The position numbers were made by a program, and so were the translations under genes. A stretch of DNA of 38,080 nucleotides, from positions 1-38,080 of the forward strand of contig JAQYBD010000005.1 in the NCBI GenBank assembly GCA_029338835.1. The letters are read 5' to 3'. The stretch comes from Selenomonadaceae bacterium. GTDB lineage: Bacteria; Bacillota; Negativicutes; Selenomonadales; Selenomonadaceae. Shown piece after piece: positions 15,896 through 23,200 of the stretch. Positions within the stretch are counted from its first letter, which is position 1. Each line of letters starts with the position of its first letter. The notes below the pieces were generated by a model. The model was not told the origin of the DNA, did no database searches, and saw only the letters and a program-made list of their open reading frames with translations.

Positions 15896-17597
15896 TCTTT
15901 ACGCACCAACCCTTAGAAATACGCCGGCTGAGGCAGAAATTGCCAGCCATCAGCTCATGTACCGTGCCGGGATGATCCGTAAAACGGCCGGCGGCATGTA
16001 TACTTTCCTGCCGCTGGCCTGGCGTACAATCCGCAAGATCGAGCAGATCATCCGCGAGGAGATGGATGCAGCCGGTGGCCAGGAAATCATGATGCCAATC
16101 CTGCAGCCGGCGGAATTCTGGGAAGAAAGCGGCCGCTGGGGTGCCTATGGCGATGAGATGATGCGCATCAAGGATCGCCATGGCCGTGACTTCTGCCTGG
16201 GACCGACGCATGAGGAGATGATTACGGCTCTTGTACGCGACGAAGTACGCTCTTACAAGCAGCTGCCCTTGATGCTCTATCAGATCCAGGATAAATTCCG
16301 TGATGAGCGGCGTCCGCGCTTTGGCCTCATGCGCAGCCGGGAATTCATCATGAAAGATCTTTACTCTTTTGATAAAGATGTTGCGGGCATGAATGAATCG
16401 TATCAGAAGATGTACGATGCCTATACGAATATCTTTACACGCATGGGGCTGGAGTTCCGTCCGGTCGAGGCTGACAATGGTGCCATCGGCGGCGGTCATT
16501 CCCATGAGTTCACGGTCCTTGCCGATGCGGGCGAATCGAATATCGCCGTCTGCACGAAGTGTGATTATGCCGCCAGCGATGAAAAAGCTGAACTCAAGCC
16601 GCTGGATGCTCCGGCTGAAGAAGTACAGCCACTTGAGAAAGTCAGCACGCCGGGGACGAATACCATCGAAGCGCTCTGCGATTTCCTGCAGGTGCCGGCC
16701 GACAAGACCATCAAGGCTGTTGCTTATCAGACGGACAAGGACGAGCTGGTCCTTGCCTTCGTCCGCGGCGATCATGATGTCAATGAAGTCAAGGTCATCA
16801 ATCAGATTGAAGGCGCTCTTGATTTGCGCATGGCCGATGATGAAGCAATCCGTGCCGCTGGCGGTTGCCCTGGTTTCATGGGACCCATCGGCATCCGGAA
16901 GGGGACGCATGTACTCGTTGATGCCACGGTCATGAACATGTACAATGCTGTCACGGGTGCCAATGAGCCGGATGTCCACTACAAGAATGTCAATCCGCAG
17001 CGTGATTTCGACAAAGAGGCCATTGTCGTCACGGACCTCCGCATGGTCAAGGAAGGCGATCCGTGCCCGCACTGCGGCGCACCACTCAAGATGACGCGCG
17101 GCATCGAGGCCGGCCAGGTCTTCACGCTCGGCACGAAATACAGTCAGGCCATGGGAGCAACTTTCCTTGATGAGAACGGCAAGGAGCAGCCGCTGGTCAT
17201 GGGCTGCTACGGCATTGGTGTCGGTCGTACGATGGCTGCAGCGATCGAACAGAACAATGATGAACAGGGCATTGTCTGGCCGCGTGCCATCGCACCGTTC
17301 GAAGTGGTCATTGTCGCTGTCAATGCCAAGAAAGAGGAACAGCTTGCTTATGCGGAAGGCATTTATGAAGAATGCCGCAAGGCAGGCCTTGATGTCCTGC
17401 TGGATGACCGCAAGGAGCGTGCCGGTGTCAAATTCAAGGATTGCGACCTCATCGGTTATCCGGTCCGCGTGACCATCGGGCCGAAAGCGGTTGATGAGGA
17501 TGTCATCGAAGTCAAGGTACGCAAGACGGGGGAGGTTTACCATTTCAGTCGCGCTGATTATCTTGAAAACGTGCAGGAAATCCTGAAAAAACTTTAA
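15882..17597 (+). CDS. proS: Prolyl-tRNA synthetase (bacterial type with editing domain)
   Basis: A 571-residue class II synthetase that charges tRNA-Pro. Motif 2 lies in FRDERRPRFGLMRSREFIMKD, split here as DKFRDERRPRFGLMRSREF near residue 140, and motif 3 in GCYGIGVGRTMAAAIEQN near residue 440. The YbaK-like INS editing domain occupies about 225-390 and the anticodon-binding domain the last 110 residues. The start ATG 15882 overlaps the ispG end by 14 bases and has GGAGGAA upstream. A longer in-frame reading from within ispG lacks any family match. A strong terminator ends the transcription unit. Confidence 0.97.
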   Translation: MRASNLYAPTLRNTPAEAEIASHQLMYRAGMIRKTAGGMYTFLPLAWRTIRKIEQIIREEMDAAGGQEIMMPILQPAEFWEESGRWGAYGDEMMRIKDRHGRDFCLGPTHEEMITALVRDEVRSYKQLPLMLYQIQDKFRDERRPRFGLMRSREFIMKDLYSFDKDVAGMNESYQKMYDAYTNIFTRMGLEFRPVEADNGAIGGGHSHEFTVLADAGESNIAVCTKCDYAASDEKAELKPLDAPAEEVQPLEKVSTPGTNTIEALCDFLQVPADKTIKAVAYQTDKDELVLAFVRGDHDVNEVKVINQIEGALDLRMADDEAIRAAGGCPGFMGPIGIRKGTHVLVDATVMNMYNAVTGANEPDVHYKNVNPQRDFDKEAIVVTDLRMVKEGDPCPHCGAPLKMTRGIEAGQVFTLGTKYSQAMGATFLDENGKEQPLVMGCYGIGVGRTMAAAIEQNNDEQGIVWPRAIAPFEVVIVAVNAKKEEQLAYAEGIYEECRKAGLDVLLDDRKERAGVKFKDCDLIGYPVRVTIGPKAVDEDVIEVKVRKTGEVYHFSRADYLENVQEILKKL

Positions 17598-17621
17598 TCT
17601 ATATGTAAGCATGATTCCCTG

Positions 17622-17665
17622 AAAGGGGGTGCAGCAAACGACGGTTCGTTTGCTGCACCCCCTTT
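17622..17665. terminator. Bidirectional terminator between proS and the ABC cassette
   Basis: A perfect 20-bp stem (AAAGGGGGTGCAGCAAACGA and its complement) with a CGGT loop is flanked by A and T runs. It serves the convergent proS and ABC ATPase genes. Confidence 0.93.
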
Positions 17666-17683
17666 GTCTTGTAATGAGATGGC

Positions 17684-18457
17684 TTAAATGTAATATTCGG
17701 TTTTGTCTTCCGGCTTGAGGGAGAAGGCTTCAAAGACGCGGTCGCGTATATGCAGGAAATCCGGACTGGTACGATCGCGCTGCCCGTGCATATCGACGGG
17801 AATGATGGTTTTGATGTGTCCGGGATTGGGGGTCATGATGACGATGCGATCCGCCAGGACAACCGATTCATCGATATCGTGTGTCACGAAGATGATGGTC
17901 TTGTGCTGCTGGCGGCAGATGGAAGAAATCTCGTCCTGCAGTTTCATGCGCGTCAGTGCATCGAGTGCGGCAAAGGGTTCGTCCATGAACAGGATCTCTG
18001 GATCCACCGCCAGGGCACGGGCAATGGCTACGCGCTGCTGCATGCCGCCGGATAGCTCAGAAGGATGATGATGACGAAAATCCTGCAGACCCACGACTTC
18101 CAGATAGTGTTCTGCTATTTCATGGCGTTGCTCTGCAGGAATCTGCAGGCTTTCCAGCCCCAGCTCGACATTCTTTTCTACCGTCCGCCAGGGAAGCAGG
18201 CCATAATTCTGGAAAATCGTGACATTGCGGATCGTGGGAGCATGGACCGGTTTTCCTTCGATGGATACCGTTCCAGAGGTTACCTGATCGAATCCTGCGA
18301 GGATATTGAGCAGGGTACTCTTGCCACAGCCGGAAGGTCCGAGCAGACAGATGAATTCTCCTCGTTCAATCTGGAGGTCTACGTGGCTGAGTGCCTGGAA
18401 CACCTTGTCTTTTTGCCGGTAAGTACGGGATACGTCGCGAATATCGATATAGCTCAA
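17684..18457 (-). CDS. ABC transporter ATPase, SsuB/TauB/NrtD type
   Basis: A 257-residue nucleotide-binding subunit that powers import through the partner permease. Walker A is LLGPSGCGKSTLL (near residue 40), the Q-loop is within FQNYGLLPWRTV, the signature is ELSGGMQQRVAIARAL, Walker B is EILFMDEPFAALD, and the switch His is in IIFVTHDIDESV. The FQxxxLLPW form and the length are typical of sulfonate/taurine/nitrate importers. I chose TTG 18457, which has GGAGG 7 bases upstream; the longer in-frame reading overlaps the permease gene and adds nothing conserved. It is the last gene of a three-gene minus-strand operon. Substrate unknown. Confidence 0.9.
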   Translation of the reverse strand: MSYIDIRDVSRTYRQKDKVFQALSHVDLQIERGEFICLLGPSGCGKSTLLNILAGFDQVTSGTVSIEGKPVHAPTIRNVTIFQNYGLLPWRTVEKNVELGLESLQIPAEQRHEIAEHYLEVVGLQDFRHHHPSELSGGMQQRVAIARALAVDPEILFMDEPFAALDALTRMKLQDEISSICRQQHKTIIFVTHDIDESVVLADRIVIMTPNPGHIKTIIPVDMHGQRDRTSPDFLHIRDRVFEAFSLKPEDKTEYYI

Positions 18458-18458
18458 A

Positions 18459-19256
18459 TCAATTCCTCCTTTTATGCATGCCCCAGAGACGGCAGATGCG
18501 CTGTTCAATCAAACGGACGGTACTGTCGAGCAGGAGTCCCAGGATACCGATGGTCAGGATGGCTGCCATGAGCAGATCGGCACGCAGATTATTGCGGGCA
18601 TCGATGATCAGGAAGCCCAGGCCGGACTGCGCGCCAACCATCTCTCCGGCAACCAGGAATACCCAGGCTGTTCCCAGGGCGAGATGGAGTCCGGTAGCAA
18701 TGCGTGGGAAGATAGCGGGGAAGACAATCTTGGTCAGGATATGGGGCTGACGGATACCGAAGTTCCTTGCTACTTTCAGATAAACCGGGTCAATATCGCC
18801 TACAGCAGATACAGTGGCGAGGAGTACGGGGAAGAAGGCGGCGATGAAGATGATGACAAGTGCAGGCATTTCGCCGATGCCGAAGAATAAAACGATAAAA
18901 GGCAGCCAGGCCATCGGTGAGATCGGGCGGAGTACCTGGGCGATGGGATTGAGGAAAGCCCAGATTCCCTTATACCAGCCAAGGATCAGGCCAAGTGCCA
19001 TGGCGAGGAGGACCGAGGTGAGATAGCCAATCAGGAAGCGGCCCAGGCTGGCGGCGATATCCGCTGTCAGGACGCCGTCGTGCAGGAGTTCCTGGAATCC
19101 CGTCAGCGTATGGGATGGCGTGGGGAAGAGTGCCTCGTTCCAGCCGCCCAGCGTGGCTGTCAGCTGCCAGCTGACCAGGACGATGGCCAGAGCCCCGCAG
19201 ATATGAAGCAGATTTTTCATGATGTGTACACAACCTTTCCGGTAAAACCTTCTCAT
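18459..19256 (-). CDS. ABC transporter permease, SsuC/TauC type
   Basis: A 265-residue inner membrane protein with about six helices. The binding-protein-dependent permease EAA loop reads YLKVARNFGIRQPHILTKIV near residue 165-185, which docks the ATPase. Conserved neighbours are ISPMAWLPFIVLFFGIGE and GTAWVFLVAGEM. ATG 19256 forms an ATGA overlap with the stop of the binding-protein gene, suggesting coupled translation. ATG 19220 (MKNLLHICGA) is a real alternative that starts closer to the first helix, but its ribosome site is 13 bases away. The start is therefore uncertain. Confidence 0.9.
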   Translation of the reverse strand: MRRFYRKGCVHIMKNLLHICGALAIVLVSWQLTATLGGWNEALFPTPSHTLTGFQELLHDGVLTADIAASLGRFLIGYLTSVLLAMALGLILGWYKGIWAFLNPIAQVLRPISPMAWLPFIVLFFGIGEMPALVIIFIAAFFPVLLATVSAVGDIDPVYLKVARNFGIRQPHILTKIVFPAIFPRIATGLHLALGTAWVFLVAGEMVGAQSGLGFLIIDARNNLRADLLMAAILTIGILGLLLDSTVRLIEQRICRLWGMHKRRN

Positions 19257-20203
19257 TCCCATAATGTTGGATCGACGAATTCCTCGTATGACGGTGCGGA
19301 CTTGAGCAGAGCTTCTGCCTGCATCCGCTGGATCAATTCGTCATAAGCCGGTTTGCTCAGCATCAGGTCGTCATAAGAGATCCATTGCAGCGAGAGATCT
19401 AAGATCGGCCCTTTGGCTTTGAGGTACTTGAGGGCGATTTCCTTTTGTTTTTCCGGATGCTGGGTGAGATACTGTCCTGCTTCTTTGTATTCCTGTACCA
19501 TGGCATGGGCCAGTTCGTGATTCCCCTCTAAAAAATCGCCGTTGAAGACCAGGGCACAGCATACGCTGTCCGGCCATAACTCGCGGGTATCCGTTAAGAC
19601 TTTGCCGGTATCGAGTACTACGGATTTGGCTCCGAATGGTTCAGCTACGCAATAGCCGGCAATCTGTCCCTGGGCAAGGCCTGCAGGCATTTCTGGTGGT
19701 GACATCTCGACGACCGTGAGATCCTTTTCCGTCATGCCGTGTGCGGCCAGCAGCTGATCGAGCAGCAATTTGTGAGAAGACTGTTTGTGCGGGATGGCAA
19801 AGACCTTTCCCCGCAGATCTTCGACCCGGTGGATATCTTTGCCGACGATGATGGCATTGCCGTCTTTGTGACCAAGTGCTGCAGCCTGGAGCGGGATGCC
19901 CTGTTCTCGTGCTTTGACCGCGAGTTCGACGAGTACAGAAGCTCCGTCGACTTTGCCGGTATTCAAGGCATCCATGAGTTCTGGCCAGGAACCGTACTTG
20001 ATGAGTTCGATCTTTATTGGCCCATCTGGCGTCTCCAGTTCTTTTGCTGCAAAGAGCGGCAATGCGTGCGTGATGGGGAGATACGCGATGCGGATTGTCC
20101 GCACGCCGTTCTCGGCAGGGCGTGGCGTGGAAGGACTCTGCCCGCAGCCGGCAAGCAGCATCGTACTGATCAGGAAGACAAAAAGCAGGAGTAGTTTTTT
20201 CAT
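19253..20203 (-). CDS. Substrate-binding lipoprotein of the ABC importer (SsuA/NMT1-like)
   Basis: A 316-residue secreted lipoprotein. The signal peptide MKKLLLLFVFLISTMLLAGC ends in a lipobox (LAGC, Cys 20 would be lipidated). The mature part has the two-lobe SsuA/TauA/THI5-like fold, with IRIAYLPITHALPLFAAKEL after the leader, LPDLMDALN-type GSWPELMDALNTGKVDGA near residue 75-90, and AGYCVAEPFGA near 200, the typical hinge. This family binds sulfonates, nitrate, bicarbonate, pyrimidines and others, so the ligand cannot be named. AGAGGT lies 6 bases before ATG 20203. It is first in the operon, behind a near-consensus promoter. Confidence 0.9.
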   Translation of the reverse strand: MKKLLLLFVFLISTMLLAGCGQSPSTPRPAENGVRTIRIAYLPITHALPLFAAKELETPDGPIKIELIKYGSWPELMDALNTGKVDGASVLVELAVKAREQGIPLQAAALGHKDGNAIIVGKDIHRVEDLRGKVFAIPHKQSSHKLLLDQLLAAHGMTEKDLTVVEMSPPEMPAGLAQGQIAGYCVAEPFGAKSVVLDTGKVLTDTRELWPDSVCCALVFNGDFLEGNHELAHAMVQEYKEAGQYLTQHPEKQKEIALKYLKAKGPILDLSLQWISYDDLMLSKPAYDELIQRMQAEALLKSAPSYEEFVDPTLWE

Positions 20204-20229
20204 AAAGTACCTCTTGATGACAGTTTATT

Positions 20230-20248
20230 ACATATTAAACAGATATGT
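20230..20248. repeat. ACATAT-N7-ATATGT inverted repeat in the ABC operon leader
   Basis: The inverted repeat lies between the promoter at 20267-20295 and the binding-protein start codon, about 20 bases into the transcript. The place suits a repressor operator. No local regulator gene is evident. Confidence 0.4.
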
Positions 20249-20266
20249 ATTCACATAATTTACTCC

Positions 20267-20295
20267 ATCATAAATGAATTTTGTAAACTTGTCAA
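20267..20295 (-). promoter_or_regulatory. Promoter of the ABC importer operon
   Basis: On the minus strand TTGACA (20295-20290) and TATGAT (20272-20267) are 17 bases apart, one base short of full consensus. Confidence 0.8.
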
Positions 20296-20346
20296 TCAAA
20301 AATATTCCTGCTCTGTCGGATGGGATTTGCAGCTGCCCTTTCCAGG

Positions 20347-20404
20347 AACGGCAAAAAGGCTGCAGCCAAGCAAGAAATCGCTTGACTGCAGCCTTTTTGC
20401 CGTT
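20347..20404. terminator. Long bidirectional terminator-like hairpin
   Basis: AACGGCAAAAAGGCTGCAG and its exact complement flank a CAAGC/GCTTG extension with one mismatch and an 8-base loop, a 24-bp stem in all. The paired A5 and T5 tracts make it work as a terminator on either strand. It ends the DUF1858 gene (minus) and insulates the ABC promoter region. Confidence 0.85.
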
Positions 20405-20415
20405 ATGGATGAGAT

Positions 20416-20613
20416 TCAGGCGCCAACGACCGTATTGAGATCTTTGACGAGCTGATCGACATCGATGCCATGGGCCATAGCGCCCTGCTCGATGTTCTCG
20501 AAATGCGCCGCAGCGCAGCCGAGGCAGCCCATGCCGGCATTTACGAATACGTCAACCGTATCCGGGTACTTCTGGACAACTTCCAGAATGCTCATGTCTT
20601 TTGTGATAGCCAT
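20416..20613 (-). CDS. DUF1858 small protein
   Basis: A 65-residue cytoplasmic protein starting MAITKDMSILEVVQKYPDTV. The pattern of helix, GMGCLGCAAAH with a C-x2-C pair, and then ENIEQGAMAHGID followed by LVKDLN fits the DUF1858 family, small proteins found widely in anaerobes, often next to or fused with redox and hybrid-cluster proteins. The two Cys may form a disulfide or bind metal; the role is unknown. AGGAGG lies 7 bases before ATG 20613. A longer in-frame reading upstream passes through the promoter and is rejected. It is a single-gene unit between two terminators or promoters. Confidence 0.9.
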   Translation of the reverse strand: MAITKDMSILEVVQKYPDTVDVFVNAGMGCLGCAAAHFENIEQGAMAHGIDVDQLVKDLNTVVGA

Positions 20614-20630
20614 AAAGAAACCTCCTGTGA

Positions 20631-20640
20631 GTGATATCAC
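20631..20640. promoter_or_regulatory. GTGATATCAC palindrome near the DUF1858 ribosome site
   Basis: A perfect 10-base palindrome lies 5 bases upstream of the AGGAGG of the DUF1858 gene, within its short leader. It may be an operator or chance; it is short. Confidence 0.3.
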
Positions 20641-20673
20641 AATATACGTAGATGGGGTATATCCATCACAGGA

Positions 20674-20682
20674 ATTATAACA
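20674..20682 (-). promoter_or_regulatory. Extended -10 promoter of the DUF1858 gene
   Basis: On the minus strand TGTTATAAT is a perfect extended -10 (TGn-TATAAT) placed about 60 bases before ATG 20613. No good -35 box is seen, which extended -10 promoters do not require. Confidence 0.6.
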
Positions 20683-20800
20683 TATTTTCCTTTCCTGCAC
20701 TAGGGGATGCTGGCTTTTTCCAGGAAATCGCGTTAAAATAAAGAGCATATGCAGCGGGTGGGGATGCTTTCGACGTGTGCGACAGCAAGGAGTGTACGGA

Positions 20801-21637
20801 ATGAACAAGAAGTATGAAAGGCTTGCTAAATGCCTGGCAGCGGTCTTCCTGGTGATGGGGCTGGTATTGGCGGAATCTTTATGGATCCAGGAGAATCATC
20901 GGGCTGAGATGGCAGAGACGAGCAAAGCGGCTCCGGGAGATGGGCCCAACATCATGGTCCTCAATTACCATAAAGTCAGTGATGAGTTCCTTTCCCTGGC
21001 TATTGCCCCGTCAGATTTTGATTACCAGATGCGTTATCTGCGCGATCATGGGTATCATACGATTACACCGGATGAATTGTATGCGGCCTTGGCCGGCAAC
21101 GGGACCCTGCCTGAAAATCCCGTGTTGATCACTTTCGATGATGGCTACCAGGACAATTACGACTATGCGTATCCGATCCTCAAGAAATATGGGCTCAAGG
21201 GGACAATCTTCGTGGTCACGAGTTTCATGGGGACGCGCAAAGGATATCTGACCTGGGACGAATGCCGCGAGATGGAAAAGAACGGCATTGTCATCGAATC
21301 CCATACCGTTGACCATAAATCGATGACGGAACTCACGGACGATCAGCTGCGGGCGGAACTGGTCGAGTCCAAGAAAAAGGCGGAGGCGGAACTCGGTCAC
21401 CCTGTCGATTACATGGCATATCCGACGGGAGCCTATAACTTACACATTGCTCAGCTGGTGCGTGAGGCTGGCTACAAGGCGGCTTTCACCATCAAGTACG
21501 GCAGTGTGAATCAGGGCAGCAATATTTATGCGCTGGAACGCGTGCCGATTTTCCATACAGAGAATACAAACCGTTCCTTCCTGGAACGCATCCGTTATAC
21601 GCCGCTGTTCGCAAACTTGGGCTGGACCAAGCATTGA
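20801..21637 (+). CDS. Secreted or membrane-anchored polysaccharide deacetylase (CE4 family)
   Basis: A 278-residue protein with an N-terminal hydrophobic segment (about residues 10-27, LAAVFLVMGLVLAESLWI) that acts as a signal anchor or uncleaved signal. The CE4/NodB domain follows. Motif 1 is VLITFDDGYQDN (catalytic Asp and metal Asp), motif 2 is VIESHTVDHKSM (metal His pair), and motif 3 is MAYPTGAYN. The leading MVLNYHKVSD matches the PgaB/YadE-like subgroup that removes N-acetyl groups from extracellular polysaccharides or peptidoglycan. ATG 20801 has AAGGAG 8 bases upstream. It is monocistronic with its own terminator. The exact substrate cannot be told. Confidence 0.93.
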   Translation: MNKKYERLAKCLAAVFLVMGLVLAESLWIQENHRAEMAETSKAAPGDGPNIMVLNYHKVSDEFLSLAIAPSDFDYQMRYLRDHGYHTITPDELYAALAGNGTLPENPVLITFDDGYQDNYDYAYPILKKYGLKGTIFVVTSFMGTRKGYLTWDECREMEKNGIVIESHTVDHKSMTELTDDQLRAELVESKKKAEAELGHPVDYMAYPTGAYNLHIAQLVREAGYKAAFTIKYGSVNQGSNIYALERVPIFHTENTNRSFLERIRYTPLFANLGWTKH

Positions 21638-21646
21638 AGCAGCAGG

Positions 21647-21679
21647 AAGCAGTCATTTTTCCGAAAATGACTGCTTTTT
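21647..21679 (+). terminator. Intrinsic terminator after the deacetylase gene
   Basis: AAGCAGTCATTTT and its complement form a 13-bp stem around TCCG, followed by T residues. The inferred left end of the TnpB element begins directly after it. Confidence 0.9.
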
Positions 21680-21687
21680 ATCGAAAA

Positions 21688-21728
21688 CGCCGTAAAACCC
21701 CGTCCTTTTGGGCTGGGGATATAAGGCG
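21688..21728 (+). repeat. Left-end hairpin of the IS element
   Basis: CGCC (21688-21691) pairs with GGCG (21725-21728) and CCCC (21698-21701) with GGGG (21715-21718), an imperfect subterminal hairpin like those recognised at IS605-group left ends. Directly after it, GTCCGCC (21730-21736) pairs with GGCGGAC (21758-21764), enclosing a TTACGTAA palindrome. Confidence 0.65.
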
Positions 21729-21819
21729 TGTCCGCCGAATTTACGTAAGTAATTGAAGGCGGACAATTACTTTTTTACTCGTTTTGTGGTACAGTATTCT
21801 TAAGGAAGGAAGTGAGAAG

Positions 21820-22941
21820 ATGGAAAAGTACACTATGGGCTTCAAGTTCAGGATATATCCCAACAAGACACAACAGGAACTAATCAACCGTACCTTGGGT
21901 TGCTGCCGATTGGTGTACAACCATTTTCTTGCTATCCGCAGGGATGAATGGACTGCAAATCATAAATCTGTAACCTATAATCAGACCAGTGCTATGCTTA
22001 CTGATTTGAAACGGTATGAGGAATACAACTGGTTGAGGCAGGTGGACAGTATGGCGTTGCAGGAATCCCTAAAAAATCTCGACACAGCATATCAGAATTT
22101 CTTCAAGCACCAGTCAAGATACCCGCGCTTCAAGTCGAAGCATAACCATAGTCAGTCCTACCGCACAAGAAATCAGGGCAATGGCATCAGAATCGTAGAT
22201 AAGAGAATCAAACTTCCTAAAATTGGAGCTGTGAAAATCAAGCAGAGCCGCGTGTTTGAAGGGCGAATCTTAAATGCTACGGTCATTCGTACCGCTTCGG
22301 GGAAATATTTTGTTTCCCTTTGCGTGGAACTGGATAAGGAAATCTTGCTATGTGCCAATAGTGGCGGTGAAATAGGTATCGATGTTGGTCTTAAAGAGTT
22401 CTATTCGGATAGCAACGGAAATACAGTTGCCAATCCTAGAATTCTTAGACGGCTAACGAAAAAACTGGTCAGAGAGCAGAGAAAACTGTCTAGGAAAATG
22501 CCTAAATCCGTAAACCGAGGCAAGGCAAGAATCCGTGTAGCCAGAGTGCATGAGCGTATAACCAATATTCGCAAAGACTTTTTACATAAGACTTCTACCA
22601 TGCTGGTTCGACAGAATAAGACTATTGCCATTGAACGTCTGCAAATCAAGAATATGTTGAAGAACCACAAGCTGGCTCGTGCCATTTCCGATGTGAGCTG
22701 GTCAGAATTCTTCCGTCAGCTTGAATACAAGGCCGAATTGCACGGTGCAGAAGTTTTGCGTATAGATACGTTCTATCCTTCCAGTCAAACCTGTTCTGAA
22801 TGTGGGTATCAGAATACGGAAACTAAAAATCTTGGTGTCAGAGAGTGGATTTGCCCTAAATGTGGCTCGCACCATGACCGAGATACCAACGCCGCAGTAA
22901 ATATCCTGCGTAGAGCACTTGAAGAAAAGCAAATTGCCTAA
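21820..22941 (+). CDS. tnpB: TnpB RNA-guided nuclease of IS200/IS605 group
   Basis: A 373-residue TnpB, the transposon-encoded ancestor of Cas12 that cuts DNA guided by an RNA from the element's right end. The N-terminal helix-turn region starts MEKYTMGFKFRIYPNKTQQE. The split RuvC domain keeps all three acidic residues: Asp in EIGIDVGLKEF, Glu in IAIERLQIKNM, and Asp in HHDRDTNAAVNI. A four-Cys zinc knuckle (CSECG and CPKCG) lies between the last two. The protein is full length with no frameshift, so it is probably active. ATG 21820 is used; AAGGAAGG lies about 10 bases upstream. An in-frame TTG further upstream is less likely. Confidence 0.95.
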   Translation: MEKYTMGFKFRIYPNKTQQELINRTLGCCRLVYNHFLAIRRDEWTANHKSVTYNQTSAMLTDLKRYEEYNWLRQVDSMALQESLKNLDTAYQNFFKHQSRYPRFKSKHNHSQSYRTRNQGNGIRIVDKRIKLPKIGAVKIKQSRVFEGRILNATVIRTASGKYFVSLCVELDKEILLCANSGGEIGIDVGLKEFYSDSNGNTVANPRILRRLTKKLVREQRKLSRKMPKSVNRGKARIRVARVHERITNIRKDFLHKTSTMLVRQNKTIAIERLQIKNMLKNHKLARAISDVSWSEFFRQLEYKAELHGAEVLRIDTFYPSSQTCSECGYQNTETKNLGVREWICPKCGSHHDRDTNAAVNILRRALEEKQIA

Positions 22942-23072
22942 AGATAAATATGTACCGTGGGGCACACGGGAAATCACGCTTGGGGAGAACGTGTAAGTCG
23001 CTTTGGCTACGGTCAGAACGCTGTGTTCGTCGAACCAAGAATCCCCTGGATTTATCCATGGGGGAGTGTCAA
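22942..23072 (+). ncRNA. Candidate omega/reRNA guide scaffold at the IS right end
   Basis: The 131 bases after the tnpB stop are rich in hairpins. CCGTG (22955-22959) pairs with CACGG (22965-22969). At the end, CCCC-TGGAT (23043-23051) pairs with ATCCA-T-GGGG (23054-23063), followed by GAGTGTCAA. TnpB systems are known to use an RNA that ends at the element border and carries the next 16-20 flanking bases as guide. The 5' end probably lies inside tnpB and is not fixed here. The guide would then begin near 23073 (ATATCACGTATAGTTAAG). Confidence 0.65.
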
Positions 23073-23103
23073 ATATCACGTATAGTTAAGAAGGATTTTT
23101 CAC

Positions 23104-23132
23104 TTGCCAAAGCAGGAATTATCTGTTATAAA
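23104..23132 (+). promoter_or_regulatory. Promoter of the dcw cluster (mraZ)
   Basis: TTGCCA (23104-23109) and TATAAA (23127-23132) have a 17-base spacer, and a TG one base before the -10 makes it extended. It is only 31 bases from the right end of the IS element. Confidence 0.75.
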
Positions 23133-23146
23133 AAAGAATAGGTAAA

Positions 23147-23169
23147 GTGGCGAATTGTGGGGAAATGTG
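23147..23169 (+). promoter_or_regulatory. Three GTG repeats at 10-bp spacing, candidate MraZ operator
   Basis: GTG triplets start at 23147, 23157 and 23167, exactly one helical turn apart (GTGGCGAATT, GTGGGGAAAT, GTGTCATCTA), just downstream of the expected start point. MraZ is known to bind tandem G-rich repeats of this kind in front of its own operon, so autoregulation is likely. Confidence 0.65.
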
Positions 23170-23200
23170 TCATCTATTGACGGAAAGGTGGGAGGACAGG

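Larger units (their letters stand above)
21682..23072 (+). mobile_element. IS200/IS605-group element with tnpB only (IS1341-like)
   Basis: The element consists of a structured left end, an intact tnpB, and a structured right end whose last part (a CCCC-TGGAT hairpin followed by GGAGTGTCAA) is typical of IS605-group right ends. There is no tnpA Y1 transposase in or near it, so it would move only with help in trans or be a retained nuclease. The group inserts without target duplication, so the ends are judged from structure. The left end is uncertain by about 10 bases and the right end by 1-2. The lower G+C and different codon use of tnpB against its neighbours fit acquisition. Confidence 0.8.

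Noticed and set aside
15846-17612. 588-codon minus-strand open frame opposite proS
   Set aside because: It is a by-product of G+C-biased codons in proS; no ribosome site, no recognisable protein, and proS is complete on the other strand.
20204-20415. Possible riboswitch upstream of the ABC operon
   Set aside because: The leader after the promoter is only about 60 bases and AT-rich, with a single short inverted repeat; the large hairpin beyond is a terminator for the neighbouring gene.
22942-23072. CRISPR-like or toxin-antitoxin content near the IS element
   Set aside because: No repeated spacers or paired small genes; the hairpins fit the IS right end and guide scaffold.
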